From contig OX940871.1 in the NCBI GenBank assembly GCA_954871525.1, forward strand, positions 14,290,532 to 14,354,531: a stretch of DNA of 64,000 bases, given 5' to 3'. The notes below the pieces were generated by a model. That model saw nothing but the letters and a program-made list of their open reading frames with translations, was not told where the DNA came from and searched no databases. Positions 22,962-36,002 of the stretch are shown here, piece by piece. The DNA comes from Parietaria judaica (lineage: Eukaryota; Streptophyta; Magnoliopsida; Rosales; Urticaceae). Numbering within the stretch: the stretch's first letter is position 1; every line of letters begins with the position of its first letter. The translations under genes were made by a program, and so were the position numbers.

Positions 22962-25856
22962 TTGCGACAAGATTTTAGGATCGATATTGTTCCTTTTCAA
23001 GAAAAAACTAACGTTATTTTAATTAGTACGACCCAAATGAAGGTCTCGACATTAAATTTGGCATCAAGAACGCATTGTACCATCGCTCGTATGGAAACTA
23101 TGTTTTTAACGTATCGGTTGTGTTTCTATCGCTTTCACTATGGCTTATTAAAACTAGAAGATATTTCTTCGCCATTGATGTATTAAAATAAATAAAAGTG
23201 ATACAATTAAACGTTATTAGGGCGTCGAAATTTTAATTTTTGTTAAAAAAAATCTTGTTATCACGGTTCTTTACCCTAAAAGAGGAAAAAGACTCAGTTT
23301 TTTCGTCGAGCACGTGTAAATGGTTGCGACAAGATTTTAGGAGTGATATCGTACCTTTTCATGAAAAAACTACCGTTATTATTGTTAGTACGACACAAAT
23401 GAAGGACTCGACATTAAATTTGGCATCAAGAACGCAACGTACTATCGCTCATATGGACACTAAGTTTTTATTGTATCGGTTGTGTTTTTATTGCTTTCAC
23501 AATGGCTTATTGAAACTAGAAGATATTTCTTCACCATTTACCTATTAATATACGTAAAAGTGATACAATTAAACGTTATTAGGGTGTCGTAAGTTTAGTT
23601 TTTGTCAAAAAAAATCTTTTTATTATGGTTCTTTACCCTATAAGAGAAAAAAAGACTCACTTTTTTTGTCGAGCATGTGTTAGTCGTTGCGACAAGATTT
23701 TAGGATCGATATTGTTCCTTTTCAATAAAAACTAACGTTATTTTAATTAGTACGACCCAAATGAAGCTCTCGACATTAAATTTGGCATCAAGAACGCATC
23801 GTATCATCGCTCGTATGGAAACTATGTTTTTAACGTATCGGTTGTGTTTCTATCGCTTTCACTATGGCTTATTAAAACTAGAAGATATTTCTTCGCCATT
23901 GATGTATTAAAATAAATAAAAGTGATACAATTAAACGTTATTAGGGCGTCGAAATTTTAATTTTTGTTAAAAAATCTTGTTATCACGGTTCTTTACGCTA
24001 AAAGAGGAAAAAGACTCAGTTTTTTCGTCGAGCACGTATTAATCGTTGCGACAAGATTTTAGGATTGATATAGTACCTTTTCATGAAAAAACTACCGTTA
24101 TTATTGTTAGTACGACACAAATGAAGGTCTCGACATTAAATTTGGCATCAAGAATGCATCGTACTATCGCTCATATGGACACTAAGTTTTTATTGTATCG
24201 GTTGTGTTTTTATCGCTTTCACAATGGCTTATTGAAACTAGACAATATTTCTTCGCCATTTGCCTATTAATATACGTAAAAGTGATACAATTAAACGTTA
24301 TTAGGGTGTCGAAAGTTTAGTTTTTGTTAAAAAAAATCTTTTTATTATGGTTCTTTACCCTATTAGAGAAAAAAAGACTCACTTTTTTTGTCGAGCACGT
24401 GTTAGTCGTTGCGACAAGATTTTAGGATCGATATTGTTCCTTTTCAAGAAAAAACTAATGTTATTTTAATTAGTACGACCCAAATGAAGGTCTCGACATT
24501 AAATTTGGCATCAAGAACGCATCGTACCATCGCTCGTATGGAAACTATGTTTTTAACGTATCGGTTGTGTTTCTATCGCTTTCACTATGGCTTATTAAAA
24601 CTAGAAGATATTTCTTCGCCATTGATGTATTAAAATAAATAAAAGTGATACAATTAAACGTTATTAGGGCGTCGAAATTTTAATTTTTGTTAAAAAAAAT
24701 CTTGTTATCACGGTTCTTTACCCTAAAAGAGGAAAAAGACTCAGTTTTTTTGTCGAGCACGTGTAAATGGTTGCGACAAGATTTTAGGATTGATATAGTA
24801 CCTTTTCATGAAAAAACTACCGTTATTATTGTTAGTACGACACAAATGAAGGTCTCGACATTAAATTTGGCATCAAGAACGCATCGTACTATCGCTCATA
24901 TGGACACTAAGTTTTTATTGTATCGGTTGTGTTTTTATCGCTTTCACAATGGCTTATTGAAACTAGAAGATATTTCTTCGCCATTTACCTATTAATATAC
25001 GTAAAAGTGATATAATTAAACATTATTAGGGTGTCGTAAGTTTAGTTTTTGTAAAAAAAAATCTTTTTATTATGGTTCTTTACCCTATAAGAGAAAAAAA
25101 GACTCACTTTTTTTGTCGAGCACGTGTTAGTCGTTGCGACAAGATTTTAGGATCGATATTGTTCCTTTTCAAGAAAAAACTAACGTTATTTTAATTAGTA
25201 CGACCCAAATGAAGGTCTCGACATTAAATTTGGCATCAAGAACGCATCGTACCATCGCTCGTATGGAAACTATGTTTTTAACGTATCGGTTGTGTTTCTA
25301 TCGCTTTCACTATGGCTTATTAAAACTAGAAGATATTTCTTCGCCATTGATGTATTAAAATAAATAAAAGTGATACAAGTAAACGTTATTAGGGCGTCGA
25401 AATTTTAATTTTTGTTAAAAAATCTTGTTATCACGGTTCTTTACCCTAAAAGAGGAAAAAGACTCAGTTTTTTTGTCGAGCACGTGTTAATCGTTGCGAC
25501 AAGATTTTAGGATTGATATAGTACCTTTTCATGAAAAATCTACCGTTATTATTGTTAGTACGACACAAATGAAGGTCTCGACATTAAATTTGACATCAAG
25601 AACGCATCGTACTATCGCTCATACGGACACTAAGTTTTTATTGTATCGGTTGTGTTTTTATCGCTTTCACAATGGCTTATTGAAACTAGACAATATTTCT
25701 TCGCGATTTGCCTATTAATATACGTAAAAGTAAAACAATTAAACGTTATTAGGGTGTCGAAAGTTTAGTTTTTGTTAAAAAAAATCTCTTTATTATGGTT
25801 CTTTACCCTATTAGAGAAAAAAAGACTCACTTTTTTTGTCGAGCACGTGTTAGTCG
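22962..25856 (+). repeat. Octamer HOR copy 4 (2895 bp)
   Basis: Starts with C' at 22962. The left half (C' to F) carries the copy 2/3 markers including GAATGCATCG at about 24153. The right half reverts to the copy 1 state: the I monomer at 25134 has the ordinary AAATTTGGC and B' at 25494 has CATACGG without the extra base. The switch of marker sets inside this copy marks the edge of the latest duplication. Confidence 0.9.
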
Positions 25857-26942
25857 TTGCGACAAGATTTTAGGATCGATATTGTTCCTTTTCAAGAAAA
25901 AACTAACGTTATTTTAATTAGTACGACCCAAATGAAGGTCTCGACATTAAATTTGGCATCAAGAACGCATTGTACCATCGCTCGTATGGAAACTATGTTT
26001 TTAACGTATCGGTTGTGTTTCTATCGCTTTCACTATGGCTTATTAAAACTAGAAGATATTTCTTCGCCATTGATGTATTAAAATAAATAAAAGTGATACA
26101 ATTAAACGTTATTAGGGCGTCGAAATTTTAATTTTTGTTAAAAAAAATCTTGTTATCACGGTTCTTTACCCTAAAAGAGGAAAAAGACTCGGTTTTTTCG
26201 TCGAGCACGTGTAAATGGTTGCGACAAGATTTTAGGATTGATATCGTACCTTTTCATGAAAAAACTACCGTTATTATTGTTAGTACGACACAAATGAAGG
26301 ACTCGACATTAAATTTGGCATCAAGAACGCAACGTACTATCGCTCATATGGACACTAAGTTTTTATTGTATCGGTTGTGTTTTTATTGCTTTCACAATGG
26401 CTTATTGAAACTAGAAGATATTTCTTCACCATTTACCTATTAATATACGTAAAAGTGATACAATTAAATGTTATTAGGGTGTCGTAAGTTTAGTTTTTGT
26501 CAAAAAAAATCTTTTTATTATGGTTCTTTACCCTATAATAGAAAAAAAGACTCAGTTTTTTTGTCGAGCACGTGTTAGTCGTTGCCACAAGATTTTAGGA
26601 TCGATATTGTTCCTTTTCAATAAAAAAATAACGTTATTTTAATTAGTACGACCCAAATGAAGCTCTCGACATTAAATTTGGCATCAAGAACGCATCGTAC
26701 CATCGCTCGTATGGAAACTATGTTTTTAACGTATCGGTTGTGTTTCTATCGCTTTCACTATGGCTTATTAAAACTATAAGATATTTCTTCGCCATTGATG
26801 TATTAAAATAAATGAAAGTGATACAATTAAACGTTATTAGGGCGTCGAAATTTTAATTTTTGTTAAAAAAATCTTGTTATCACGGTTCTTTACCCTAAAA
26901 GAGGAAAAAGACTCAGTTTTTTTGTCGAGCACGTGTTAATCG
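25857..26942 (+). repeat. Octamer HOR copy 5, partial (three monomers)
   Basis: C' 25857, D' 26219 and E 26581 are recognisable by CATTGTACC, AAGGACTCGAC with CGCAACGTAC, and TTCAATAAAA with AAGCTCTC. D' has GGATTGATATC, unlike copies 2-4. E has TTGCCACAAG and ends with CTATAAG, so the octamer pattern fades inside E around 26.77 kb. The next monomer (26943) belongs to another subfamily. Confidence 0.88.
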
Positions 26943-28298
26943 TTGCGACAAGATTTTAGGATTGATATCGTACTTTTTCAAGAAAAAACTACCGTTATTA
27001 TAGTTAGTACGACACAAATGAAGGTCATGACATTAAATTTGGCATCAAGAACGCATCGTACTTTCGCTCATATGCACACTAAGTTTTTATTGTATCGGTT
27101 GTGTTTTTATCGCTTTCACAATGGCTTATTTAAACTAGAAGATATTTCTTCGCCATTTACCTATTAATATACGTAAAAGTGATACAATTAAACGTTATTA
27201 GGGTGTTGAAAGTTTAGTTTTTGTTAAAAAAAATCTTTTTATTATGGTTCTTTACCCTATAAGAGAAAAAAGACTCAGTTTTTTTGTCGAGCACGTGTTA
27301 GTCGTTGCGTAAAAAATTTAAGATCGATAATGTTCCTTTTCAAGAAAAAACTAACGTTATTTTAATTAGTACGACCCAAATGAAGGTCTCGACATTAAAT
27401 TTGGCATCAAGAACGCATCATACCATCGCTCGTATGGAAACTATGTTTTTAACGTATCGGTTGTGTTTCTATCGCTTTCACTATGGCTTATTAAAACTAG
27501 AAGATATTTCTTCGCCATTGATGTATTAAAATAAATAAAAGTGATACAATTAAACGTTATTAGGGCGTCGAAATTTTAATTTTTGTTAAAAAAATCTTGT
27601 TATCACGGTTCTTTACCCTAAATGAGGAAAAAGACTCAGTTTTTTTGTCGAGCACGTGTAAATGGTTGCGACAAGATTTTAGGATTGATATCGTACCTTT
27701 TCATGAAAAAACTACCGTTATTATTGTTAGTACGACACAAATGAAGGTCTCGACATGAAATTTGGCATCAAGAACGCATCGTACTTTTGCTCATATGCAC
27801 ACTAAGTTTTTATGGTATCGGTTGTGTTTTTATCGCTTTCACAATGGCTTATTGAAACTAGAAGATATTTCTTCGCCATTTACCTATTAATATACGTAAA
27901 AGTGATACAATTAAACGTTATTAGGGTGTCGTAAGTTTAGTTTTTGTTAAAAAAAATCTTTTTATTATGGTTCTTTACCCTAGAAGAGAAAAAAAGACTC
28001 ACTTTTTTTGTCGAGCACGTGTTAGTCGTTGCGACAAGATTTTAGGATCGATATTGTTCCTTTTCAAGAAAAAACTAACGTTAATTTAATTAGTACGACC
28101 CAAATGAAGGTCTCGACATTAAATTTGGCATCAAGAACGCATCGTACCATCGCTCGTATGGAAACTATGTTTTTAACGTATCGGTTGTGTTTCTATCGCT
28201 TTCACTATGGCTTATTAAAACTATAAGATATTTCTTCGCCATTGATGTATTAAAATAAATAAAAGTGATACAATTAAACGTTATTAGGGCGTCGAAAT
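26943..28298 (+). repeat. Transitional dimers between octamer and hexamer HORs
   Basis: X 26943 carries AAGGTCATGAC, the marker of an X subfamily (call it Xm) also seen at 29112, 31280, 34170, 37059, 38504 and 44287. Y 27305 starts TTGCGTAAAAAATTTAAG. X 27666 has GACATGAAATTTGG and TTTTATGGTAT. Y 28029 has ACGTTAATTTAATT and the CTATAAG stop. CCCTAGAAGAG at about 27980 recurs near 40983 and 43876. Confidence 0.85.
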
Positions 28299-30466
28299 TT
28301 TAATTTTTGTTAAAAAATCTTGTTATCACGGTTCTTTACCCTAAAAGAGGAAAAAGACTCAGTTTTTTTGTCGAGCACGTGTTAATCGTTGCGACAAGAT
28401 TTTAGGATTGATATCGTACCTTTTCATGAAAAAACTACCGTTATTATTGTTAGTATGACACAAATGAAGGTCTCGACATTAAATTTGGCATCAAGAACGC
28501 ATCGTACTATCGCTCATATGCACACTATGTTTTTATTGTATCGGTTGTGTTTTTATCGCTTTCACAATGGCTTATTGAAACTAGACAATATTTCTTCGCC
28601 ATTTACCTATTAATATACGTAAAAGTGATACAATTAAACGTTATTAGGGTGTCGAAAGTTTAGTTTTTGTTAAAATAAATCTTTTTATTATGGTTCTTTA
28701 CCCTATAAGAGAAAAAAGACTCAGTTTTTTTGTCGAGCACGTGTTAGTCGTTGCGTAAAAATTTTAAGATCGATATTGTTCCTTTTCAAGAAAAAACTAA
28801 CGTTATTTTAATTAGTACGACCCAAATGAAGGTCTCGACATTAAATTGGGCATCAAGAACGCATCATACCATCGCTCGTATGGAAACTATGTTTTTAACG
28901 TATCGGTTGTGTTTCTATCGCTTTCACTATGGCTTATTAAAACTAGAAGATATTTCTTCGCCATTGATGTATTAAAATAAATAAAAGTGATACAATTAAA
29001 CGTTATTAGGGCGTCGAAATTTTAATTTTTGTTAAAAAAATCTTTTTATCACGGTTCTTTACCCTAAAAGAGGAAAAAGACTCAGTTTTTTTGTCGAGCA
29101 CGTGTTAATCGTTGCGACAAGATTTTAGGATTGATATCGTACCTTTTCAAGAAAAAACTACCGTTATTATAGTTAGTACGACACAAATGAAGGTCATGAC
29201 ATTAAATTTGTCATCAAGAACGCATCGTACTTTCGCTCATATGCACACTAAGTTTTTATTGTATCGGTTGTGTTTTTATCGCTTTCACAATGGCTTATTT
29301 AAACTAGAAGATATTTCTTCGCCATTTACCTATTAATATACGTAAAAGTGATACAATTAAACGTTATTAGGGTGTCGAAAGTTTAGTTTTTGTTAAAAAA
29401 AATCTTTTTATTATGGTTCTTTACCCTATAAGAGAAAAAAGACTCAGTTTTTTTGTCGAGCACGTGTTAGTCGTTGCGTAAAAATTTTAAGATCGATATT
29501 GTTCCTTTTCAAGAAAAAACTAACGTTATTTTAATTAGTACGACCCAAATGAAGGTCTCGACATTAAATTTTGCATCAAGAACGCGTCATACCATCGCTC
29601 GTATGGAAACTATGTTTTTAACGTATCGGTTGTGTTTCTATCGCTTTCACTATGGCTTATTAAAACTAGAAGATATTTCTTCGCCATTGATGTATTAAAA
29701 TAAATAAAAGTGATACAATTAAACGTTATTAGGGCGTCGAAATTTTAATTTTTGTTAAAAAAATCTTGTTATCACGGTTCTTTACCCTAAAAGAGGAAAA
29801 AGACTCAGTTTTTTTGTCGAGCACGTGTAAATGGTTGCGACAAGATTTTAGGATTGATATCGTACCTTTTCATGAAAAAAATACCGTTATTATAGTTAGT
29901 ACGACACAAATGAAGGTCTCGACATTAAATTTGGCATCAAGAACGCATCGTACTTTTGCTCATATGCACACTAAGTTTTTATTGTATCGGTTGTGTTTTT
30001 ATCGCTTTCACAATGGCTTATTGAAACTAGAAGATATTTCTTCGCCATTTACCTATTAATATACGTAAAAGTGATACAATTAAACGTTATTAGGGTGTCG
30101 AAAGTTTAGTTTTTGTTAAAAAAAATCTTTTTATTATGGTTCTTTACCCTATAAGAGAAAAAAGACTCAGTTTTTTTGTCGAGCACGTGTTAGTCGTTGC
30201 GTAAAAATTTTAAGATCAATATTGTTCCTTTTCAAGAAAAAACTAACGTTATTTTAATTAGTACGACCCAAATGAAGGTCTCGACATTAAATTTGGCATC
30301 AAGAACGCATCATACCATCGCTCGTATGGAAACTATGTTTTTAACGTATCGGTTGTGTTTCTATCGCTTTCACTATGGCTTATTAAAACTATAAGATATT
30401 TCTTCGCCATTGATGTATTAAAATAAATAAAAGTGATACAATTAAACGTTATTAGGGCGTCGAAAC
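28299..30466 (+). repeat. Hexamer HOR copy 1 (2168 bp)
   Basis: Boundaries come from the first mismatch at offset 2168: T at 28298 against C at 30466. Monomers start at 28389 (X with GTATGACAC and CACACTATG), 28751 (Y with AAATTGGGC), 29112 (Xm with AATTTGTCATC), 29474 (Y with AATTTTGC and ACGCGTCAT), 29836 (X with GAAAAAAATACC) and 30197 (Y with AAGATCAAT). A rare TTAAAATAAATC lies near 28670. Confidence 0.93.
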
Positions 30467-32634
30467 TTTAATTTTTGTTAAAAAATCTTGTTATCACGGT
30501 TCTTTACCCTAAAAGAGGAAAAAGACTCAGTTTTTTTGTCGAGCACGTGTTAATCGTTGCGACAAGATTTTAGGATTGATATCGTACCTTTTCATGAAAA
30601 AACTACCGTTATTATTGTTAGTATGACACAAATGAAGGTCTCGACATTAAATTTGGCATCAAGAACGCATCGTACTATCGCTCATATGCACACTATGTTT
30701 TTATTGTATCGGTTGTGTTTTTATCGCTTTCACAATGGCTTATTGAAACTAGACAATATTTCTTCGCCATTTACCTATTAATATACGTAAAAGTGATACA
30801 ATTAAACGTTATTAGGGTGTCGAAAGTTTAGTTTTTGTTAAAATAAATCTTTTTATTATGGTTCTTTACCCTATAAGAGAAAAAAGACTCAGTTTTTTTG
30901 TCGAGCACGTGTTAGTCGTTGCGTAAAAATTTTAAGATCGATATTGTTCCTTTTCAAGAAAAAACTAACGTTATTTTAATTAGTACGACCCAAATGAAGG
31001 TCTCGACATTAAATTGGGCATCAAGAACGCATCATACCATCGCTCGTATGGAAACTATGTTTTTAACGTATCGGTTGTGTTTCTATCGCTTTCACTATGG
31101 CTTATTAAAACTAGAAGATATTTCTTCGCCATTGATGTATTAAAATAAATAAAAGTGATACAATTAAACGTTATTAGGGCGTCGAAATTTTAATTTTTGT
31201 TAAAAAAATCTTTTTATCACGGTTCTTTACCCTAAAAGAGGAAAAAGACTCAGTTTTTTTGTCGAGCACGTGTTAATCGTTGCGACAAGATTTTAGGATT
31301 GATATCGTACCTTTTCAAGAAAAAACTACCGTTATTATAGTTAGTACGACACAAATGAAGGTCATGACATTAAATTTGTCATCAAGAACGCATCGTACTT
31401 TCGCTCATATGCACACTAAGTTTTTATTGTATCGGTTGTGTTTTTATCGCTTTCACAATGGCTTATTTAAACTAGAAGATATTTCTTCGCCATTTACCTA
31501 TTAATATACGTAAAAGTGATACAATTAAACGTTATTAGGGTGTCGAAAGTTTAGTTTTTGTTAAAAAAAATCTTTTTATTATGGTTCTTTACCCTATAAG
31601 AGAAAAAAGACTCAGTTTTTTTGTCGAGCACGTGTTAGTCGTTGCGTAAAAATTTTAAGATCGATATTGTTCCTTTTCAAGAAAAAACTAACGTTATTTT
31701 AATTAGTACGACCCAAATGAAGGTCTCGACATTAAATTTTGCATCAAGAACGCGTCATACCATCGCTCGTATGGAAACTATGTTTTTAACGTATCGGTTG
31801 TGTTTCTATCGCTTTCACTATGGCTTATTAAAACTAGAAGATATTTCTTCGCCATTGATGTATTAAAATAAATAAAAGTGATACAATTAAACGTTATTAG
31901 GGCGTCGAAATTTTAATTTTTGTTAAAAAAATCTTGTTATCACGGTTCTTTACCCTAAAAGAGGAAAAAGACTCAGTTTTTTTGTCGAGCACGTGTAAAT
32001 GGTTGCGACAAGATTTTAGGATTGATATCGTACCTTTTCATGAAAAAAATACCGTTATTATAGTTAGTACGACACAAATGAAGGTCTCGACATTAAATTT
32101 GGCATCAAGAACGCATCGTACTTTTGCTCATATGCACACTAAGTTTTTATTGTATCGGTTGTGTTTTTATCGCTTTCACAATGGCTTATTGAAACTAGAA
32201 GATATTTCTTCGCCATTTACCTATTAATATACGTAAAAGTGATACAATTAAACGTTATTAGGGTGTCGAAAGTTTAGTTTTTGTTAAAAAAAATCTTTTT
32301 ATTATGGTTCTTTACCCTATAAGAGAAAAAAGACTCAGTTTTTTTGTCGAGCACGTGTTAGTCGTTGCGTAAAAATTTTAAGATCAATATTGTTCCTTTT
32401 CAAGAAAAAACTAACGTTATTTTAATTAGTACGACCCAAATGAAGGTCTCGACATTAAATTTGGCATCAAGAACGCATCATACCATCGCTCGTATGGAAA
32501 CTATGTTTTTAACGTATCGGTTGTGTTTCTATCGCTTTCACTATGGCTTATTAAAACTATAAGATATTTCTTCGCCATTGATGTATTAAAATAAATAAAA
32601 GTGATACAATTAAACGTTATTAGGGCGTCGAAAC
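30467..32634 (+). repeat. Hexamer HOR copy 2 (2168 bp), apparently identical to copy 1
   Basis: Monomers at 30557, 30919, 31280, 31642, 32004 and 32365 repeat every private change of copy 1 in the same order. I read the two copies line by line and found no difference over 2168 bases. A third copy starts well after 32635 but departs at 32792 (GTACGAC for GTATGAC) and 32861 (CACTAAG for CACTATG). Two identical copies mean a very recent duplication or conversion, or an assembly effect. Confidence 0.93.
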
Positions 32635-35600
32635 TTTAATTTTTGTTAAAAAATCTTGTTATCACGGTTCTTTACCCTAAAAGAGGAAAAAGACTCAGTT
32701 TTTTTGTCGAGCACGTGTTAATCGTTGCGACAAGATTTTAGGATTGATATCGTACCTTTTCATGAAAAAACTACCGTTATTATTGTTAGTACGACACAAA
32801 TGAAGGTCTCGACATTAAATTTGGCATCAAGAACGCATCGTACTATCGCTCATATGCACACTAAGTTTTTATTGTATCGGTTGTGTTTTTATCGCATTCA
32901 CAATGGCTTATTGAAACTAGACAATATTTCTTCGCCATTTACCTATTAATATACGTCAAAGTGATACAATTAAACGTTATTAGGGTGTCGAAAGTTTAGT
33001 TTTTGTTAAAAAAAATCTTTTTATTATGGTTCTTTACCCTATAAGAGAAAAAAGACTCAGTTTTTTTGTCGAGCACGTGTTAGTTGTTGCGTAAAAATTT
33101 TAAGATCGATATTGTTCCTTTTCAAGAAAAAACTAACGTTATTTTAATTAGTACGACCCAAATGAAGGTCTCGACATTAAATTTGGCATCAAGAACGCAT
33201 CATACCATCGCTCGTATGGAAACTATGTTTTTAACGTATCGGTTGTGTTTCTATCGCTTTCACTATGGCTTATTAAAACTAGAAGATATTTTTTCGCCAT
33301 TGATGTATTAAAATAAATAAAAGTGATACAATTAAACGTTATTAGGGCGTCGAAATTTTAATTTTTGTTAAAAAAATCTTGTTATCACGGTTCTTTACCC
33401 TAAATGAGGAAAAAGACTCAGTTTTTTTGTCGAGCACGTGTAAATGGTTGCGACAAGATTTTAGGATTGATATCGTACCTTTTCATGAAAAAAATACCGT
33501 TATTATAGTTAGTACGACACAAATGAAGGTCTCGACATTAAATTTGGCATCAAGAACGCATCGTACTTTTGCTCATATGCACACTAAGTTTTTATTGTAT
33601 CGGTTGTGTTTTTATCGCTTTCACAATGGCTTATTGAAACTAGAAGATATTTCTTCGCCATTTACCTATTAATATACGTAAAAGTGATACAATTAAACGT
33701 TATTAGGGTGTCGAAAGTTTAGTTTTTGTTAAAAAAAATCTTTCTATTATGGTTCTTTACCCTATAAGAGAAAAAAGACTCAGTTTTTTTGTCGAGCACG
33801 TGTTAGTCGTTGCGACAATATTTTAGGATCGATATTGTTTCTTTTCAAGAAAAAACTAATGTTATTTTAATTAGTACGACCCAAATGAAGGTCTCGACAT
33901 TAAATTTGGCATCAAGAACGCATCGTACCATCGCTCGTATGGAAACTATGTTTTTAACGTATCGGTTGTGTTTCTATCGCTTTCACTATGGTTTATTGAA
34001 ACTAGAAGATATTTCTTCGCCATTGATGTATTAAAATAAATAAAAGTGATACAATTAAACGTTATTAGGGCGTCAAAATTTTAATTTTTGTTAAAAAAAT
34101 CTTGTTATCACGGTTCTTTACCCTAAAAAAGGAAAAAGACTCAGTTTTTTGTTGAGCACGTGTTAATCGTTGCGACAAGATTTTAGGATTGATATTGTAC
34201 ATTTTCAAGAAAAAACTACCGTTATTATAGTTAGTACGACACAAATGAAGGTCATGACATTAAATTTGGCATCAAGAACGCATCGTACTTTCGCTCATAT
34301 GCACACTAAGTTTTTATTGTATCGGTTGTGTTTTTATCGCTTTCACAATGGCTTATTGAAACTAGAAGATATTTCTTCGCCATTTACCTATTAATATACG
34401 TAAAAGTGATACAATTAAACGTTATTAGGGTGTCGAAAGTTTAGTTTTTGTTAAAAAAAATCTTTTTATTATGGTTCTTTACCCTATAAGAGAAAAAAGA
34501 CTCAGTTTTTTTGTCGAGCACGTGTTAGTCGTTGCGTAAAAATTTTAAGATCAATATTGTTCCTTTTCAAGAAAAAACTAACGTTATTTTAATTAGTACG
34601 ACCCAAATGAAGGTCTCGACATTAAATTTGGCATCAAGAACGCATCATACCATCGCTCGTATGGAAACTATGTTTTTAACGTATCGGTTGTGTTTCTATC
34701 GCTTTCACTATGGCTTATTAAAACTATAAGATATTTCTTCGCCATTGATGTATTAAAATAAATAAAAGTGATACAATTAAACGTTATTAGGGCGTCTAAA
34801 CTTTAATTTTTGTTAAAAAATCTTGTTATCACGGTTCTTTACCCTAAAAGAGGAAAAAGACTCAGTTTTTTTGTCGAGCACGTGTTAATCGTTGCGACAA
34901 GATTTTAGGATTGATATCGTACCTTTTCATGAAAAAACTACCGTTATTATTGTTAGTACGACACAAATGAAGGTCTCGACATTAAATTTGGCATCAAGAA
35001 CGCATCGTACTATCGCTCATATGCACACTAAGTTTTTATTGTATCGGTTGTGTTTTTATCGCTTTCACAATGGCTTATTGAAACTAGACAATATTTCTTC
35101 GCCATTTACCTATTAATATACGTAAAAGTGATACAATTAAACGTTATTAGGGTGTCGAAAGTTTAGTTTTTGTTAAAAAAAATCTTTTTATTATGGTTCT
35201 TTACCCTATAAGAGAAAAAAGACTCAGTTTTTTTGTCGAGCACGTGTTAGTCGTTGCGTAAAAATTTTAAGATCGATATTGTTCCTTTTCAAGAAAAAAC
35301 TAACGTTATTTTAATTAGTACGACCCAAATGAAGGTCTCGACATTAAATTTGGCATCAAGAACGCATCATACCATCGCTCGTATGGAAACTATGTTTTTA
35401 ACGTATCGGTTGTGTTTCTATCGCTTTCACTATGTCTTATTAAAACTAGAAGATATTTTTTCGCCATTGATGTATTAAAATAAATAAAAGTGATACAATT
35501 AAACGTTATTAGGGCGTCGAAATTTTAATTTTTGTTAAAAAAATCTTGTTATCACGGTTCGTTACCCTAAATGAGGAAAAAGACTCAGTTTTTTTGTCGA

Positions 35601-36002
35601 GCACGTGTAAATGGTTGCGACAAGATTTTAGGATTGATATCGTACCTTTTCATGAAAAAACTACCGTTATTATTGTTAGTATGACACAAATGAAGGTCTC
35701 GACATTAAATTTGGCATCAAGAACGCATCGTACTTTTGCTCATATGCACACTAAGTTTTTATTGTATCGGTTGTGTTTTTATCGCTTTCACAATGGCTTA
35801 TTGAAACTAGAAGATATTTCTTCGCCATTTACATATTAATATACGTAAAAGTGATACAATTAAACGTTATTAGGGTGTCGAAAGTTTAGTTTTTGTTAAA
35901 AAAAATCTTTTTATTATGGTTCTTTACCCTATAAGAGAAAAAAGACTCACTTTTTTTGTCGAGCACGTGTTAGTCGTTGCGACAAGATTTAGGATCGATA
36001 TT
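32635..36002 (+). repeat. Shuffled dimers, third hexamer-like copy fading out
   Basis: X 32725 and Y 33087 still follow the hexamer order, then X 33449, Y 33810 (GACAATATTTTAGG, GTTTCTTTTC: call it Yy), Xm 34170, Y 34532, X 34892, Y 35254, X 35616 and Y 35978. The Yy-Xm pair returns at 36699-37059 and 38144-38504, and a Y-Xm pair at 43926-44287. The X ending at 35839 has CCATTTACATATT, and the Y at 35978 lacks one T (GACAAGATTTAGG at 35981), which shifts the long frame. Both marks recur 5779 bases later. Confidence 0.85.
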
